From the NCBI GenBank assembly GCA_910578735.1, contig CAJTSQ010000003.1, positions 1-52,969 of the forward strand: a stretch of DNA of 52,969 bases. Direction: 5' to 3'. The notes beneath the pieces were generated by a model. That model was not told where the DNA came from and made no database searches. It saw nothing but the letters and a program-made list of their open reading frames with translations. The position numbers were made by a program, and so were the translations under genes. Numbering within the stretch: position 1 is the first letter of the stretch; the number at the start of each line of letters is the position of its first letter. The stretch is from an uncultured Oscillospiraceae bacterium (GTDB taxonomy: Bacteria > Bacillota > Clostridia > Oscillospirales > Oscillospiraceae). Shown here piece by piece: positions 30,043 to 38,235 of the stretch.

Positions 30043-30080
30043 ACACAGGCGCCCGCCGGAAATCCGGCGGGCGCCTGTGT
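30043..30080. repeat. Perfect 17-bp hairpin in a non-coding stretch
   Basis: ACACAGGCGCCCGCCGG and its exact complement around AAAT. No T-run on either side. It may be a processing or insulation signal, or a fragment of a dispersed repeat. The following 30081-30298 contains a TTG-start frame of weak quality and no feature I can support. Confidence 0.6.
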
Positions 30081-30298
30081 AAAAGAGAGGGGAGGTGTGT
30101 TGTATCTCAAACCGTTAAAAAACGGGGATTTTTGGTCTGCCGCGCCGGTGGCCAGGCTTCCGGCCTGCGGGACGGCAGTGAGGCGTGTGGTTCACGCGAA
30201 TAAGAAACCAAATCAGCTGCTTGATCTGTCCCTAGGATACCACAGCGGCCTCCTGCAATCTTCACCAGATTTGGAACTTTTTGTGAAGAATATGTAAA

Positions 30299-30334
30299 TA
30301 AGCCCGGGACAGTATCCGCTGTCCCGGGCTTATT
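30299..30334. terminator. Bidirectional terminator before the small basic protein's 3' end
   Basis: AAGCCCGGGACAG pairs with CTGTCCCGGGCTT around TATCCG, with ATTT on the plus side and ATTTACAT on the minus side, directly beyond the stop of the minus-strand small gene. Confidence 0.75.
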
Positions 30335-30502
30335 TCACATATCGTGACCTTCCCGCTTCATCCGCATCTCCAGCGCGTCGGCCATGGGGTCCTGGGCGTT
30401 GGTGGCGGTGTCGGTGCGGTTCTGACCGGCCAGGGGGGAGGAGCCCTCCAGGCGCCGTCCTGTGCGCGGGTCCCGGTTTTTCTGCTGCTTGGGTTTGCTC
30501 AT
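30335..30502 (-). CDS. Small basic protein (55 residues)
   Basis: An ATG 8 bases after GGAGG opens a frame starting MSKPKQQKNRDPRTGRRLEG, rich in Lys/Arg/Gln and probably disordered, with a short helix near the end (MADALEMRMKREGHDM). A terminator follows the stop. The pattern resembles small clostridial acid-soluble or spore-associated basic proteins, but no family is certain. It is downstream of the flavoprotein gene on the same strand. Confidence 0.65.
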   Translation of the reverse strand: MSKPKQQKNRDPRTGRRLEGSSPLAGQNRTDTATNAQDPMADALEMRMKREGHDM

Positions 30503-30561
30503 GGGAATGACCTCCTTGCTTCAGATGATCTCAGTATGCCCGCCTGACCGGAAAATATTCC

Positions 30562-32142
30562 TCAACGGGCGGCCAACGCTTCGGCCACCCGGATGCCGTC
30601 CACGGCGGCGGAGACGATCCCCCCGGCATACCCCGCCCCCTCCCCGCAGGGGTAGAGGCCCCGCAGCGGGGACTGGCAGGTCTCATCCCGGAGGATGCGC
30701 ACCGGGGAGGAGGACCGGGTCTCCACCCCGGTGAGGACCCCGTCGGGGGCGGCGAAGCCATGGAGCTTCCGGTCCAGCAGGGGCAGGGCCTGGCGCAGGG
30801 TCTCTGAAACGAAGCCGGGCAGGCAGCGGGACAGGTCGGCCCAGGCCACTCCGGGGCGGTAGGTGGGCCGGACACCCCCCGGGCCCTGGGAGGGACGGGT
30901 TTGGCAAAAATCCTCCACCCGCTGGGCGGGAGCCCGAAATCCTCCGCCCCCCAGCTGGAAGGCGGACCGTTCCCACTGCTCCTGAAAGCGGACGCCGGCC
31001 AGCGCGTCCGTCCCGGGAAAGTCCTCCGGCCCCACCCCCACCAGCAGGCCGCCGTTGATATTTTCCCCGTCCCGGGCCCGGTGGCTCATACCGTTGGTAA
31101 CAACCCCGCCCTGCTCCGAGGCGGCGGCCACCACCTCTCCGCCCGGGCAGACGCAGAAGGTGAAAGCGGACCGGCAGTTGGGCAGGTGACAGGCCAGCTT
31201 GTAGTCGGAGGGAGGGAGCTTCTCCCAGGCGGGGCCGTACTGGCTCAGGCTGATGTCCCGCTGAAGGTGTTCGATGCGCACTCCCACCGCGAAGCGTTTG
31301 GGCTCCATGGGTACCCCCGCCCCCTGAAGCATGGCGAAGGTGTCACGGGCGGAGTGGCCGGGGGCCAGGACAAGGGCGTCGGCGGTCAAGAGATAGGGCC
31401 CCTGGGGGCCAACCACCTCTGCACCGGCCAGCGCGCCGCCGCGTACCGCCAGCCCGGTGAGCCGGTGACCGAAGCGGACGTCACAGCCCAGGGCGATGAG
31501 CTCCTTTCGGATGGCCTTCACCACCTGCCGGAGTACGTCGGTGCCGATGTGGGGCCGGTGGGAGTACTTCACGTCGGCAGGCGCTCCCGCCGCCACCAGG
31601 GTGTCCAGCACGGCGGAGATGCGGGGGTCGTGGGTGCCGGTAGTCAGCTTGCCGTCGGAGAAGGTGCCCGCGCCCCCCTCGCCGAACTGCACATTGGACT
31701 CCTCGTCCAGAACTCCGGTCGTCCAAAAGTCCCCCACATCCAGGGCCCGGCGGTCTACGTCCCGGCCCCGCTCCAAAACGGTGCAGGGCAGGCCATGACG
31801 GGCCAGGTACAGGGCGGCGAACAGCCCCGCCGGGCCCATGCCCACCACAACAGGGGGGAGGGAGGAGGTCCGCTTTACAGCCGGAAAGGCATAGGGCGTC
31901 CGCTCCACCAGGGTGACCTGGCGGCCGGAGGCGGCCCTGGCCAGGGAGGCCTCGCCGGACATGGCCAGCTCCACGGTGTACACGTAGTGGACGTCGTCCT
32001 TTTTCCGGGCATCAATGGACTGGCGGACAATCTCCAGCTCCCCCAGGGCCCCAGGGCGCACCCCCAGGACCCGGGCCGCCCGGCGGCGCAGCAAATCCAT
32101 GTCCCCGTCGATGGGCATGGATAAATTTCCGATCCGCAGCAT
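30562..32142 (-). CDS. FAD-dependent oxidoreductase (COG2509-type dehydrogenase)
   Basis: 526 residues. An N-terminal alpha/beta domain of about 80 residues precedes the dinucleotide-binding VVVGMGPAGLFAALYLARHG (near residue 95). The family motifs FGEGGAGTFSDGKLTTGTHD and LVLAPGHSARDTF follow, and the protein ends with LYPCGEGAGYAGGIVSAAVD, the second FAD contact. Members are called NAD-utilising dehydrogenases or FAD-dependent proteins of unknown substrate. AGGGAAACGCT precedes the ATG. Confidence 0.88.
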   Translation of the reverse strand: MLRIGNLSMPIDGDMDLLRRRAARVLGVRPGALGELEIVRQSIDARKKDDVHYVYTVELAMSGEASLARAASGRQVTLVERTPYAFPAVKRTSSLPPVVVGMGPAGLFAALYLARHGLPCTVLERGRDVDRRALDVGDFWTTGVLDEESNVQFGEGGAGTFSDGKLTTGTHDPRISAVLDTLVAAGAPADVKYSHRPHIGTDVLRQVVKAIRKELIALGCDVRFGHRLTGLAVRGGALAGAEVVGPQGPYLLTADALVLAPGHSARDTFAMLQGAGVPMEPKRFAVGVRIEHLQRDISLSQYGPAWEKLPPSDYKLACHLPNCRSAFTFCVCPGGEVVAAASEQGGVVTNGMSHRARDGENINGGLLVGVGPEDFPGTDALAGVRFQEQWERSAFQLGGGGFRAPAQRVEDFCQTRPSQGPGGVRPTYRPGVAWADLSRCLPGFVSETLRQALPLLDRKLHGFAAPDGVLTGVETRSSSPVRILRDETCQSPLRGLYPCGEGAGYAGGIVSAAVDGIRVAEALAAR

Positions 32143-32275
32143 AGCGTTTCCCTCCTATCCGCCCCATTGTACCATAAAAACAGCGGCGTGTGTAGAGGCG
32201 GATATCATCCGCACGCTCCTTGGCCCCGGCCGCAGGCCGCCCTGGCAGAGCTGAACCGGCACATTTTTCTGTTTT

Positions 32276-32282
32276 TTCGACA
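32276..32282 (-). promoter_or_regulatory. 0A-box-like site upstream of the solitary recombinase
   Basis: TTCGACAAAATT on the plus strand carries the complement of the 0A box TGTCGAA and matches the site upstream of spo0A over 12 bases. It lies 119 bases before the recombinase and 134 bases before the flavoprotein start. The remainder of 32143-32400 shows no coding feature. Confidence 0.35.
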
Positions 32283-32400
32283 AAATTCCACAAAATAGCT
32301 TGCCTAACCGCCCATATATGCCCCATTATTTTAACAGGGAAAATATTCCACCACTTCCGGCTGGAAAAATACCCGCAGATAAAGATATGGAGGTATTATT

Positions 32401-33531
32401 ATGGCAAGAAAGACAGTGGAGCGCAACATTTCCTATGATGACATCCGGCGGATCTACTACGTCAGCATGGACCTGGGGAAGGACAAGGACGGCAAGCGGA
32501 TGAAGCGCTATCAGACCTATCGCACTCTGCACGCAGCCCGGGCCGGACTGCGGAACTTTCTCACCCACAGGGAGGAGGAGCTGCGCGCCCCCAAGCACGA
32601 CCTGACCCTGTCCGACTGGCTGGAGCTCTGGATGGAAAACATTGTCCGGCCCACCCGGGCGGAGACCACAGTGTATGGCTATCAGAAGATTATCGACAAC
32701 CATATCAACCCCGCCCTGGGGGATATCCCCCTGCTGAAGCTCACCCCTATGGATATTCAGCAGTACTACATCCAGGTTCAGCAGAGCGCCAATCTCTCCT
32801 CGAATACCCTGCGGCGGCACCACGACCTGCTTACCTCCTCCCTGCGCTCGGCGGTGCGGCAGGACAAGCTGCTCCTCTCCCCCATGGATAAGGTGGAGCC
32901 CCCCCGCCCGCAGCGGAAGGAGGCCTCCTACTACCGCCCGGAGGAGCTGAAGCGGCTGTATACCCTGCTGGAGGGCCACCCCCTGGAGCTGTGCGCCAAG
33001 CTGGCGGGCAGCCTGGGCATGCGCCGGGAGGAAATCTGCGGGCTGAAGTGGGAGAGCATCGACTTTCAGCGCCAGCTGCTCTTTGTCCGGGAGGCCCGCA
33101 CCGCCTTTGGGGCCACCGTGGTGCAGAAGGAGACGAAGACCCGGTCCTCGGTGCGCACCCTGTTTATGCCGGACGATGTGGTGCGGCTGCTCCAGGCGGA
33201 GCGGGTCCGGCAGGAGAAGCTGCTCCAGGAGGGACGGCTGAAGGACCAAAGCGAGCATGTGGTGCTGGACCACAAGGGCCTGCCCTACTCACCCAACGCC
33301 CTGTCCCTGGCCTTCACCCGGTTCGTGCGGAAAAACGACCTGCCTCGGGTCACCCTCCACGGCCTGCGCCACTCCTTTGCCACCGTGGCCTCCTTCCAGG
33401 GGGTCCCCCTGTTCGACATCGGGAAGGCCCTGGGCCACGCCACCCCCGCCACCACCGGAAAAATTTACACCCACCTGGTGGATCACACCCATGAGGATAC
33501 GCTGATCAAGGTGTCTGACGCGCTGAAATAA
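32401..33531 (+). CDS. Solitary tyrosine recombinase
   Basis: 376 residues; ATG preceded by GGAGGTATTATT. N-terminal arm-type/AP2-like domain, a SAM-like core-binding domain (TLSDWLELWMENIVRPTRAE), and a catalytic domain with Arg in GSLGMRREEICGLKW, Lys in the beta-hairpin after VVQKETKTRSSVRTLFMPDD, His-x-x-Arg in LHGLRHSFATVAS, His in LGHATPATTGKIY and Tyr in KIYTHLVDHT. All catalytic residues are present. No att repeats or other mobile genes are seen next to it, so it may be a chromosomal recombinase or a relic of an element. Confidence 0.9.
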   Translation: MARKTVERNISYDDIRRIYYVSMDLGKDKDGKRMKRYQTYRTLHAARAGLRNFLTHREEELRAPKHDLTLSDWLELWMENIVRPTRAETTVYGYQKIIDNHINPALGDIPLLKLTPMDIQQYYIQVQQSANLSSNTLRRHHDLLTSSLRSAVRQDKLLLSPMDKVEPPRPQRKEASYYRPEELKRLYTLLEGHPLELCAKLAGSLGMRREEICGLKWESIDFQRQLLFVREARTAFGATVVQKETKTRSSVRTLFMPDDVVRLLQAERVRQEKLLQEGRLKDQSEHVVLDHKGLPYSPNALSLAFTRFVRKNDLPRVTLHGLRHSFATVASFQGVPLFDIGKALGHATPATTGKIYTHLVDHTHEDTLIKVSDALK

Positions 33532-33565
33532 AACAAAATACGAGGACTGCCGCCGGCAGTCCTCG
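33531..33565 (-). terminator. Hairpin between the recombinase and the barnase-like gene
   Basis: CGAGGACTGCC / GGCAGTCCTCG around GCC (33541-33565) with TATTTTGTTTTATTT downstream on the minus strand. It ends the barnase-like transcript and probably also the convergent recombinase transcript. Confidence 0.75.
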
Positions 33566-33587
33566 CGCCTGTTATGCCGTTTTTGGC

Positions 33588-34169
33588 CTACGGCTCCCCA
33601 TACAGCAGTTCAAAGCTCTCATAGTGGTCGCCGGTGTAGTAGACCAGGCCGTCGTTGGAGAAGACGATGCGCTTGGCCCCCCGGGAGTTTTCACCCGGGG
33701 TGTCGATATCGCACTCGGTGTAAGTACGGCCCTGCTCCTTGGGCAGCAGGCCCTCCCGGTTGGCAAAGCGGGACCCCCCGATGGCGGTGCCCTCGCCGGT
33801 ATAGCGCTCCACGTTGCCCCCGTGCCACCCGGCGTCCTCCGCCTCCTGCTTGGTGACATAGTTGTCAGGCAGCTCGCCATACAGGTGGATGTACAGGGCC
33901 ACCTCCTCTTTGGAGGTGTACCAGCCGTCCTCCTCAACGGAGGCGTTGCCCTCATCGCTCTTGCCATCGGGCTGATTGCCCTCCAGCTCACCGCCGTTGC
34001 CTTCCTCCGATTCCGTCGCGGGCAGGCTTGCCGCACCGCTGTCCTCCGGGACGGCAGCCCATATTGTATCGTTGGATTCCTCCGGGAAAAAGCCCTGCTC
34101 TGTGCCGCAGCCGGACAGGGTCAAAAGCAGCAGAAGGGACAGCAGAAATCCCGATGTACGTCGTTTCAT
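33588..34169 (-). CDS. Barnase-family ribonuclease exported as a lipoprotein
   Basis: 193 residues. A signal peptide ends in the lipobox LTLSGC; an acidic Glu/Asn/Gly-rich linker (about residues 22-80) leads to a complete barnase-like domain: LYGELPDNYVTKQEAEDAGW, IGGSRFANREGLLP, YTECDIDTPGE with the catalytic Glu, AKRIVFSNDGLVYYT with the catalytic Arg, and GDHYESFELL with the catalytic His. It should cleave RNA outside the membrane. No barstar-like inhibitor gene is adjacent, which fits an exported enzyme. The gene ends before the recombinase and follows ruvX by 6 bases. Confidence 0.9.
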   Translation of the reverse strand: MKRRTSGFLLSLLLLLTLSGCGTEQGFFPEESNDTIWAAVPEDSGAASLPATESEEGNGGELEGNQPDGKSDEGNASVEEDGWYTSKEEVALYIHLYGELPDNYVTKQEAEDAGWHGGNVERYTGEGTAIGGSRFANREGLLPKEQGRTYTECDIDTPGENSRGAKRIVFSNDGLVYYTGDHYESFELLYGEP

Positions 34170-34175
34170 GTCAAA

Positions 34176-34598
34176 TTACTCCTGTTTCATCCGTTTATAG
34201 TCCAGATAGTTCTCCAAAATCAGGGAGGCGGCCATGGCGTCCACAATCTTCTTCCGCTTGCGCCCGTCTTTCCCCTGGTTGAAAAGAATCTGGTGGGCAT
34301 CGATGGTGGTGCGGCGCTCGTCCCAGAGGATCACCTCCATCCCGGTGACCTCCTTCAGGGCGGCGGCCAGCTCCCGGTAGAGGCCGGCCCTTCGGCCGTC
34401 GGTACCGTCCATGTTTTTTGGAAAGCCCAGCACTACCTCCTCTGGGCGGTGTTCCTCGATGAGCCGGGCCAGCCGGTCCACTACCACCTCCTGCCGCCAG
34501 CTGTTGATGGTGGTGGTGGACCCCACCAGAAAGCCGGTGGGATCGGACAGGGCCACCCCTGTGTGGGCGTCGCCGTAGTCGATGGCCATGATACGCAT
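34176..34598 (-). CDS. ruvX: Holliday junction resolvase-like / 16S rRNA processing RNase (YqgF)
   Basis: 140 residues from an ATG 8 bases after GGAG. The RNase H-like fold is evident: MRIMAIDYGDAHTGVALSDP, EEVVLGFPKNMDGTDGRRAG, ILWDERRTT and the C-terminal KKIVDAMAASLILENYL with catalytic Asp residues. Known functions in other bacteria are 16S rRNA 5'-end maturation and possibly junction cleavage. It lies 6 bases before the barnase-like gene, so the two ribonuclease-fold genes share a transcript. Confidence 0.93.
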   Translation of the reverse strand: MRIMAIDYGDAHTGVALSDPTGFLVGSTTTINSWRQEVVVDRLARLIEEHRPEEVVLGFPKNMDGTDGRRAGLYRELAAALKEVTGMEVILWDERRTTIDAHQILFNQGKDGRKRKKIVDAMAASLILENYLDYKRMKQE

Positions 34599-34776
34599 TG
34601 GCATCGCTCCTCTCTTTTGCCCTATTATACCGTGAAACTGCAAAAAGAGCAAGTGAGGATATCGGCGCGGGAAAAGGGACTGTCCTTTTCGCGGATTGTA
34701 ATGGAGGGGCCGCCCCCTGGGCGGACTCTGCGCCGAATAAAATGTGCGTTAGGGCACGCCCCTGGAAAACTCCCCA

Positions 34777-34805
34777 TTGACTTCCTGAACCTGAGCCCTC
34801 ATAAT
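34777..34805 (+). promoter_or_regulatory. Promoter of the pyruvate-kinase-like gene
   Basis: TTGACT, 17-base spacer, CATAAT, ending 30 bases before the start codon. Confidence 0.65.
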
Positions 34806-34835
34806 AGAAAAAAAGAGCGGATTGAGGAGAATTGC

Positions 34836-35819
34836 ATGGACTATTACGCTACCTTGGGCGAACCCTGCGCCAAACGGGATATTCTGGACCAGCTGTTCCG
34901 GCTGGGCATGACGGGAGCCAGGCTGAACCTGTCCCACACCAGCCTGGCCCAGTGCAGCTCCCTGCTGGAGGAGCGCTACTGGCCCGCCGCCCGGCAGGCG
35001 GGGCGGGAGGGGGCTCACCTCATTCTGGACCTCCAGGGCCCGGAGCTGCGGGTGGGGGAGCTGCCCCAGCCCATCCCCCTGCGGGAGGGACTGGACATCC
35101 TGCTGGGAGAGGGGGGGATTCCCATTCCCCAGACAATCCTCCAGACGGTGAGGAAGGGCCAGCAGATCTCGGTGGATGACGGGGCCCTGCTGCTGGAGGT
35201 CCGGCGGACCAGCCGCGCGGTTCTGCTGTGCCGAGTGCTCCGGGGCGGGCCGCTGCGGAGCAAGAAGAGCCTGTCCGTCCTGGGGGAGGAGCTGAATACC
35301 CCCACCCTCACCGCCGCTGACCTGGACAATCTGGCCCAGGCGGGCCGGTATGGCGTGACCCATATCCTCCAGCCTTTTGTCCGGGACCGGCGGGATGTGG
35401 AGGTCCTGCGGGCGGAGCTGGACCGGCTGGGCCTGAGGGGGATTCAGGTGATGGCGAAAATCGAAAACCGCCAGGGCCTGGATAAGCTGGACGAGATTAT
35501 GGCTGCAGCGGATCAGGTCTGCATTGCCCGAGGGGATTTGGGCAACTCCATGCCCCTGTGGAAGCTGCCCGCCATCCAGAAGAATATCGCCCGGCGGTGC
35601 CGGGCGGCGGGAAAACCCTTCTGCCTGGTGACCCAGCTGCTGTGGTCCATGGAGCAGCGCCCTGTTCCCACCCGGGCGGAGGTGTGCGATATCTACAACG
35701 GCGTGCTGGACGGGGCGTCCTCCCTGATGCTCACCGGAGAGACCGCCGCCGGCCGGTGGCCTGTCCAGGCGATGGGGTACCTGATTAAAACCGCCGGAGA
35801 GGCGCTGAAAGCGGTGTAG
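34836..35819 (+). CDS. Pyruvate-kinase-like protein lacking the C-terminal domain
   Basis: 327 residues against about 470-590 for pyruvate kinase; GAGGAG lies 7 bases before the ATG. The TIM barrel and a lid domain are present: ARLNLSHTS, LDLQGPELRVGE, VDDGALLLEV, MAKIENRQGLDKLDEI, VCIARGDLG, VTQLLWSM and LTGETAAGRWPVQAM. These carry the PEP, metal and potassium contacts, although the RGDLG region continues NSMPLWK rather than the usual GVEIP. The allosteric C-terminal domain is absent. It may be an unregulated kinase or have another phosphate-transfer role; the main pyruvate kinase must be elsewhere. Confidence 0.85.
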   Translation: MDYYATLGEPCAKRDILDQLFRLGMTGARLNLSHTSLAQCSSLLEERYWPAARQAGREGAHLILDLQGPELRVGELPQPIPLREGLDILLGEGGIPIPQTILQTVRKGQQISVDDGALLLEVRRTSRAVLLCRVLRGGPLRSKKSLSVLGEELNTPTLTAADLDNLAQAGRYGVTHILQPFVRDRRDVEVLRAELDRLGLRGIQVMAKIENRQGLDKLDEIMAAADQVCIARGDLGNSMPLWKLPAIQKNIARRCRAAGKPFCLVTQLLWSMEQRPVPTRAEVCDIYNGVLDGASSLMLTGETAAGRWPVQAMGYLIKTAGEALKAV

Positions 35820-35836
35820 CCTGCGGGAGCGAAAAA

Positions 35837-35864
35837 CAGCGCCGGAAGTTCCGGCGCTGTTTTT
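35837..35864. terminator. Bidirectional terminator between converging genes
   Basis: CAGCGCCGG / CCGGCGCTG around AAGTT with TTTTT on the plus strand and AAAAA before it, so it terminates both the pyruvate-kinase-like and Asp23-family genes. Confidence 0.88.
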
Positions 35865-36211
35865 CAGTCCTTTTGGGGGAAGACGATGCCGACCACGCTG
35901 ACATTGACGACGGCGACCGTCAGGCCGGTCATGGATTCAATGGCGGTTTTGACCGCCTCCTGAACCGCCTTGCCCATCTCAGGGATGGTGTGGCCGTAGG
36001 TCATGAGGACGGACATGGTGACCACCACCTGTTCTTCCTCCAGCTTGATGTGGATTCCTTTGGTGGCGTTTTTCTTGTTCGGGTTGGCCAGACTGCTGAC
36101 GCCCTCCACCTCCAGGGCCGCTGCGGCGGAGATGGCCGCCAGCACCTCCTCAGAGATGTGGATGTTGCCCAGCTCGTCAGAGCGGGAGACGTAATCCTTG
36201 CTTTCGCCCAT
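35864..36211 (-). CDS. Asp23/Gls24-family envelope stress protein
   Basis: 115 residues with the family core GNIHISEEVLAAISAAAALE, VEGVSSL, GIHIKLEEEQVVVTMSVLMT and VQEAVKTAIESMTGLTVAVV. These cytoplasmic proteins associate with the cell envelope in Firmicutes. GGAGTGG precedes the ATG. A stand-alone gene on the minus strand. Confidence 0.92.
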   Translation of the reverse strand: MGESKDYVSRSDELGNIHISEEVLAAISAAAALEVEGVSSLANPNKKNATKGIHIKLEEEQVVVTMSVLMTYGHTIPEMGKAVQEAVKTAIESMTGLTVAVVNVSVVGIVFPQKD

Positions 36212-36375
36212 ATGATACCACTCCTGTTTCCAGTTTTCAAACGGTCCCTTTTATTCTATCACACTTTTTCCTGTTTGACAACCGCGCCGGCGAAATCTTT
36301 CCGACCTCCGATGGGGGACAGGGGCTGGCGGGACGGGCCACGGGAGGACCGGCACGCTCCGGGATGATTATGCTC

Positions 36376-36403
36376 TTGAAATTTCCGGAAAATGGGGTAC
36401 AAT
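36376..36403 (+). promoter_or_regulatory. Promoter of the HIT / LysR gene pair
   Basis: TTGAAA, 16-base spacer, TACAAT, 31 bases before the HIT start. The preceding 36212-36375 has no feature I can support. Confidence 0.65.
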
Positions 36404-36434
36404 GGAGATACCGACAAACAAAGGAGGTTGCCCA

Positions 36435-36773
36435 ATGTCTGAGTGTTTATTCTGCAAGATCATCGCCGGGGAGATCCCGTCCAATAAGGTCTACGAGGAC
36501 GACCGCTGTCTGGCCTTCTACGACATCGATCCCCAGGCTCCCACCCATTTCCTGGTTATCCCCAAGGAGCATATCCCCTCGGTAGCCGGGGTGGACGCAA
36601 GCAACGCCGCTGTGGTGGCCCACATCTTCACCGTCATTGCCCAGCAGGCCCAAAGGCTGGGGCTGGACAGCTATCGGGTGGTGTCCAACATCGGGGAGCA
36701 GGCGGGCCAGAGCGTGCCGCACCTGCATTTTCACGTCCTGGCCGGCCGGGACATGACCTGGCCTCCGGGCTAA
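36435..36773 (+). CDS. HIT-family nucleotide hydrolase
   Basis: 112 residues, beginning MSECLFCKIIAGEIPSNKVY at an ATG 5 bases after AAGGAGGTTG. The zinc-type Cys pair (CLFC), FYDIDPQAPTHFLVIPKEHI and the histidine triad QSVPHLHFHVLAGR are present. Family members hydrolyse adenosine phosphoramidates or dinucleoside phosphates. A LysR gene follows after 5 bases. Confidence 0.95.
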   Translation: MSECLFCKIIAGEIPSNKVYEDDRCLAFYDIDPQAPTHFLVIPKEHIPSVAGVDASNAAVVAHIFTVIAQQAQRLGLDSYRVVSNIGEQAGQSVPHLHFHVLAGRDMTWPPG

Positions 36774-36778
36774 CGGCC

Positions 36779-37711
36779 ATGTTTGTCAAGAACCCGGACT
36801 ACTTTCTCGCCATCGTCAAGGAGCGCAGCATCTCCCGGGCGGCGGAGCGGCTTTACCTGTCACAGCCCTACCTGAGCCAGTACCTGGCCAAGCTGGAGGG
36901 CAGCCTGGGGGTGGTCCTGCTGGACCGCTCCCACTCTCCGCTGCGGCTCACCCCTGCGGGGGAGCTGTTTCACGCCTACCTGGAACGGCAGGGCTTTTTG
37001 GACCGGCAGCTGGTCAGCGACCTGCGAGACCTCCAGAATAAGCGGCGTCCCCTGCTGCATATCGGGGTATCCCCCTGGCGGGGGGCCACGCTCCTGCCTG
37101 ATATCCTGCCCCTCTTTGAGGAGCAGTACCCCGATGTCCAGGTGGTGCTCCACGAGGCCCCGGTGCCCGAGCTGGGGGAGCTGGCGGAGGCCAATGTCAT
37201 CGACTTCTGCGTCATGCAGCCCCCCGATAACCTCACCGAACTGACCTATGAGCCGGTGATGCGGGAGCGTATCTTCCTGGTGGTCCACCGGGACCACCCT
37301 CTGCTCCAGGGACTGGACAGCACCTACGACGCCCCCAGGCCCTTCCCGAACCTGCGCCTGCTGGAGCGCGAGCGAGTGATGCTGCTGCCCCCGGATTGGC
37401 GGCTGTCCAAGCTGCTGTACAATGTTTTTTCCGTCCACAGTGTAGAGCCCCAGAACATCTTAATTACCACCAACACCACCACCGCCATCAACCTGGCGGC
37501 GGAGAAAATGGGGTTTGCCTTTTTGCAGGAGAGCGGCGTCTCCCGCACCCCCTATCTGGACCGGCTGGCCTGCTTCACCATAGGCGAGCCGCCTTTGTCA
37601 TGCCCCTTGGCGGTGGTCTACAAGAAGAACGGCTTTCTGTCCCCGGCGGCCCGCACCTTTATTGACCTGATTAAAAGCTGTTACAGCCGGTATGACCGGG
37701 CGGGCGAATAG
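36779..37711 (+). CDS. LysR-family transcriptional regulator
   Basis: 310 residues; winged helix at the N-terminus (YFLAIVKERSISRAAERLYL, SQPYLSQYLAKLEGSLGVVL) and a substrate-binding-like C-terminal domain (LHIGVSPWRGATLLPDILPL, ITTNTTTAINLAAEKMGFAF). It starts 5 bases after the HIT stop codon, so it is co-transcribed with it. Its effector is unknown. Confidence 0.9.
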   Translation: MFVKNPDYFLAIVKERSISRAAERLYLSQPYLSQYLAKLEGSLGVVLLDRSHSPLRLTPAGELFHAYLERQGFLDRQLVSDLRDLQNKRRPLLHIGVSPWRGATLLPDILPLFEEQYPDVQVVLHEAPVPELGELAEANVIDFCVMQPPDNLTELTYEPVMRERIFLVVHRDHPLLQGLDSTYDAPRPFPNLRLLERERVMLLPPDWRLSKLLYNVFSVHSVEPQNILITTNTTTAINLAAEKMGFAFLQESGVSRTPYLDRLACFTIGEPPLSCPLAVVYKKNGFLSPAARTFIDLIKSCYSRYDRAGE

Positions 37712-37717
37712 GGAGGA

Positions 37718-38233
37718 CTATATATCTTCCGCCAGCAGGGCATACATGCAGGAGTCGCAGACCGCATCTCCTTTGAACACGCTTTGGCGCAGAACGCCCT
37801 CCAGCGTAAATCCGGCCTTCTCCAGCACCCGGCGGGAGCCGGCGTTGTGGGCAAAGGGCTCGGCATAGATGCGGACCAGGCCGTCCCACTGGGTGAACCC
37901 CTCCTCGCAAATCTGCCGGACGGCCCGGGTCATGATGCCCTTTCCCCAATGCTCCTCCGCCAGCCAGTAGCCCAGTTCGGCGGTCCTGGCGTACACATCA
38001 CTGCCCAGGCACAAGGCGATACTGCCCACGGCGTGCCCGTCAATTTCAATGGCCCGGAACAGCTGGCGGTTCTGGTCCGCCTCCAGGCAGCTGTTCACAA
38101 AATATTCCGCGTCGGTCAGGGTGTAGGGGTGGGGAAAGACGTCCCGCAGATTGCAGGCGATCTTCCCGTTGTTGGCGTATTTGGCCACGCCGGCGGCGTC
38201 CGATTGCCGCCACTCTCTCAGGACAAAGTCCAT
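37718..38233 (-). CDS. GNAT acetyltransferase, RimJ/RimL type
   Basis: 171 residues. Residues 1-20 (MDFVLREWRQSDAAGVAKYA) and the acetyl-CoA loop region ELGYWLAEEHWGKGIMTRAV are typical, as is the C-terminal NAGSRRVLEKAGFTLEGVLR. It would acetylate a protein N-terminus or a small molecule. Its ribosome site GGGAGG lies inside the end of hflX, and it starts 2 bases after the hflX stop, so the two are one operon. Confidence 0.9.
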   Translation of the reverse strand: MDFVLREWRQSDAAGVAKYANNGKIACNLRDVFPHPYTLTDAEYFVNSCLEADQNRQLFRAIEIDGHAVGSIALCLGSDVYARTAELGYWLAEEHWGKGIMTRAVRQICEEGFTQWDGLVRIYAEPFAHNAGSRRVLEKAGFTLEGVLRQSVFKGDAVCDSCMYALLAEDI

Positions 38234-38235
38234 AT

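Noticed and set aside
30097..30297. Plus-strand TTG-start frame of 66 codons before a terminator
   Set aside because: It has a GGGGAGGTG upstream but unconvincing composition, no recognisable family and lies next to repeat hairpins; support is too weak for a gene call.
33624..34835. In-frame upstream extension of the pyruvate-kinase-like gene
   Set aside because: It runs through the antisense of the barnase-like and ruvX genes; the ATG at 34836 has a good ribosome site and promoter, and the family begins there.
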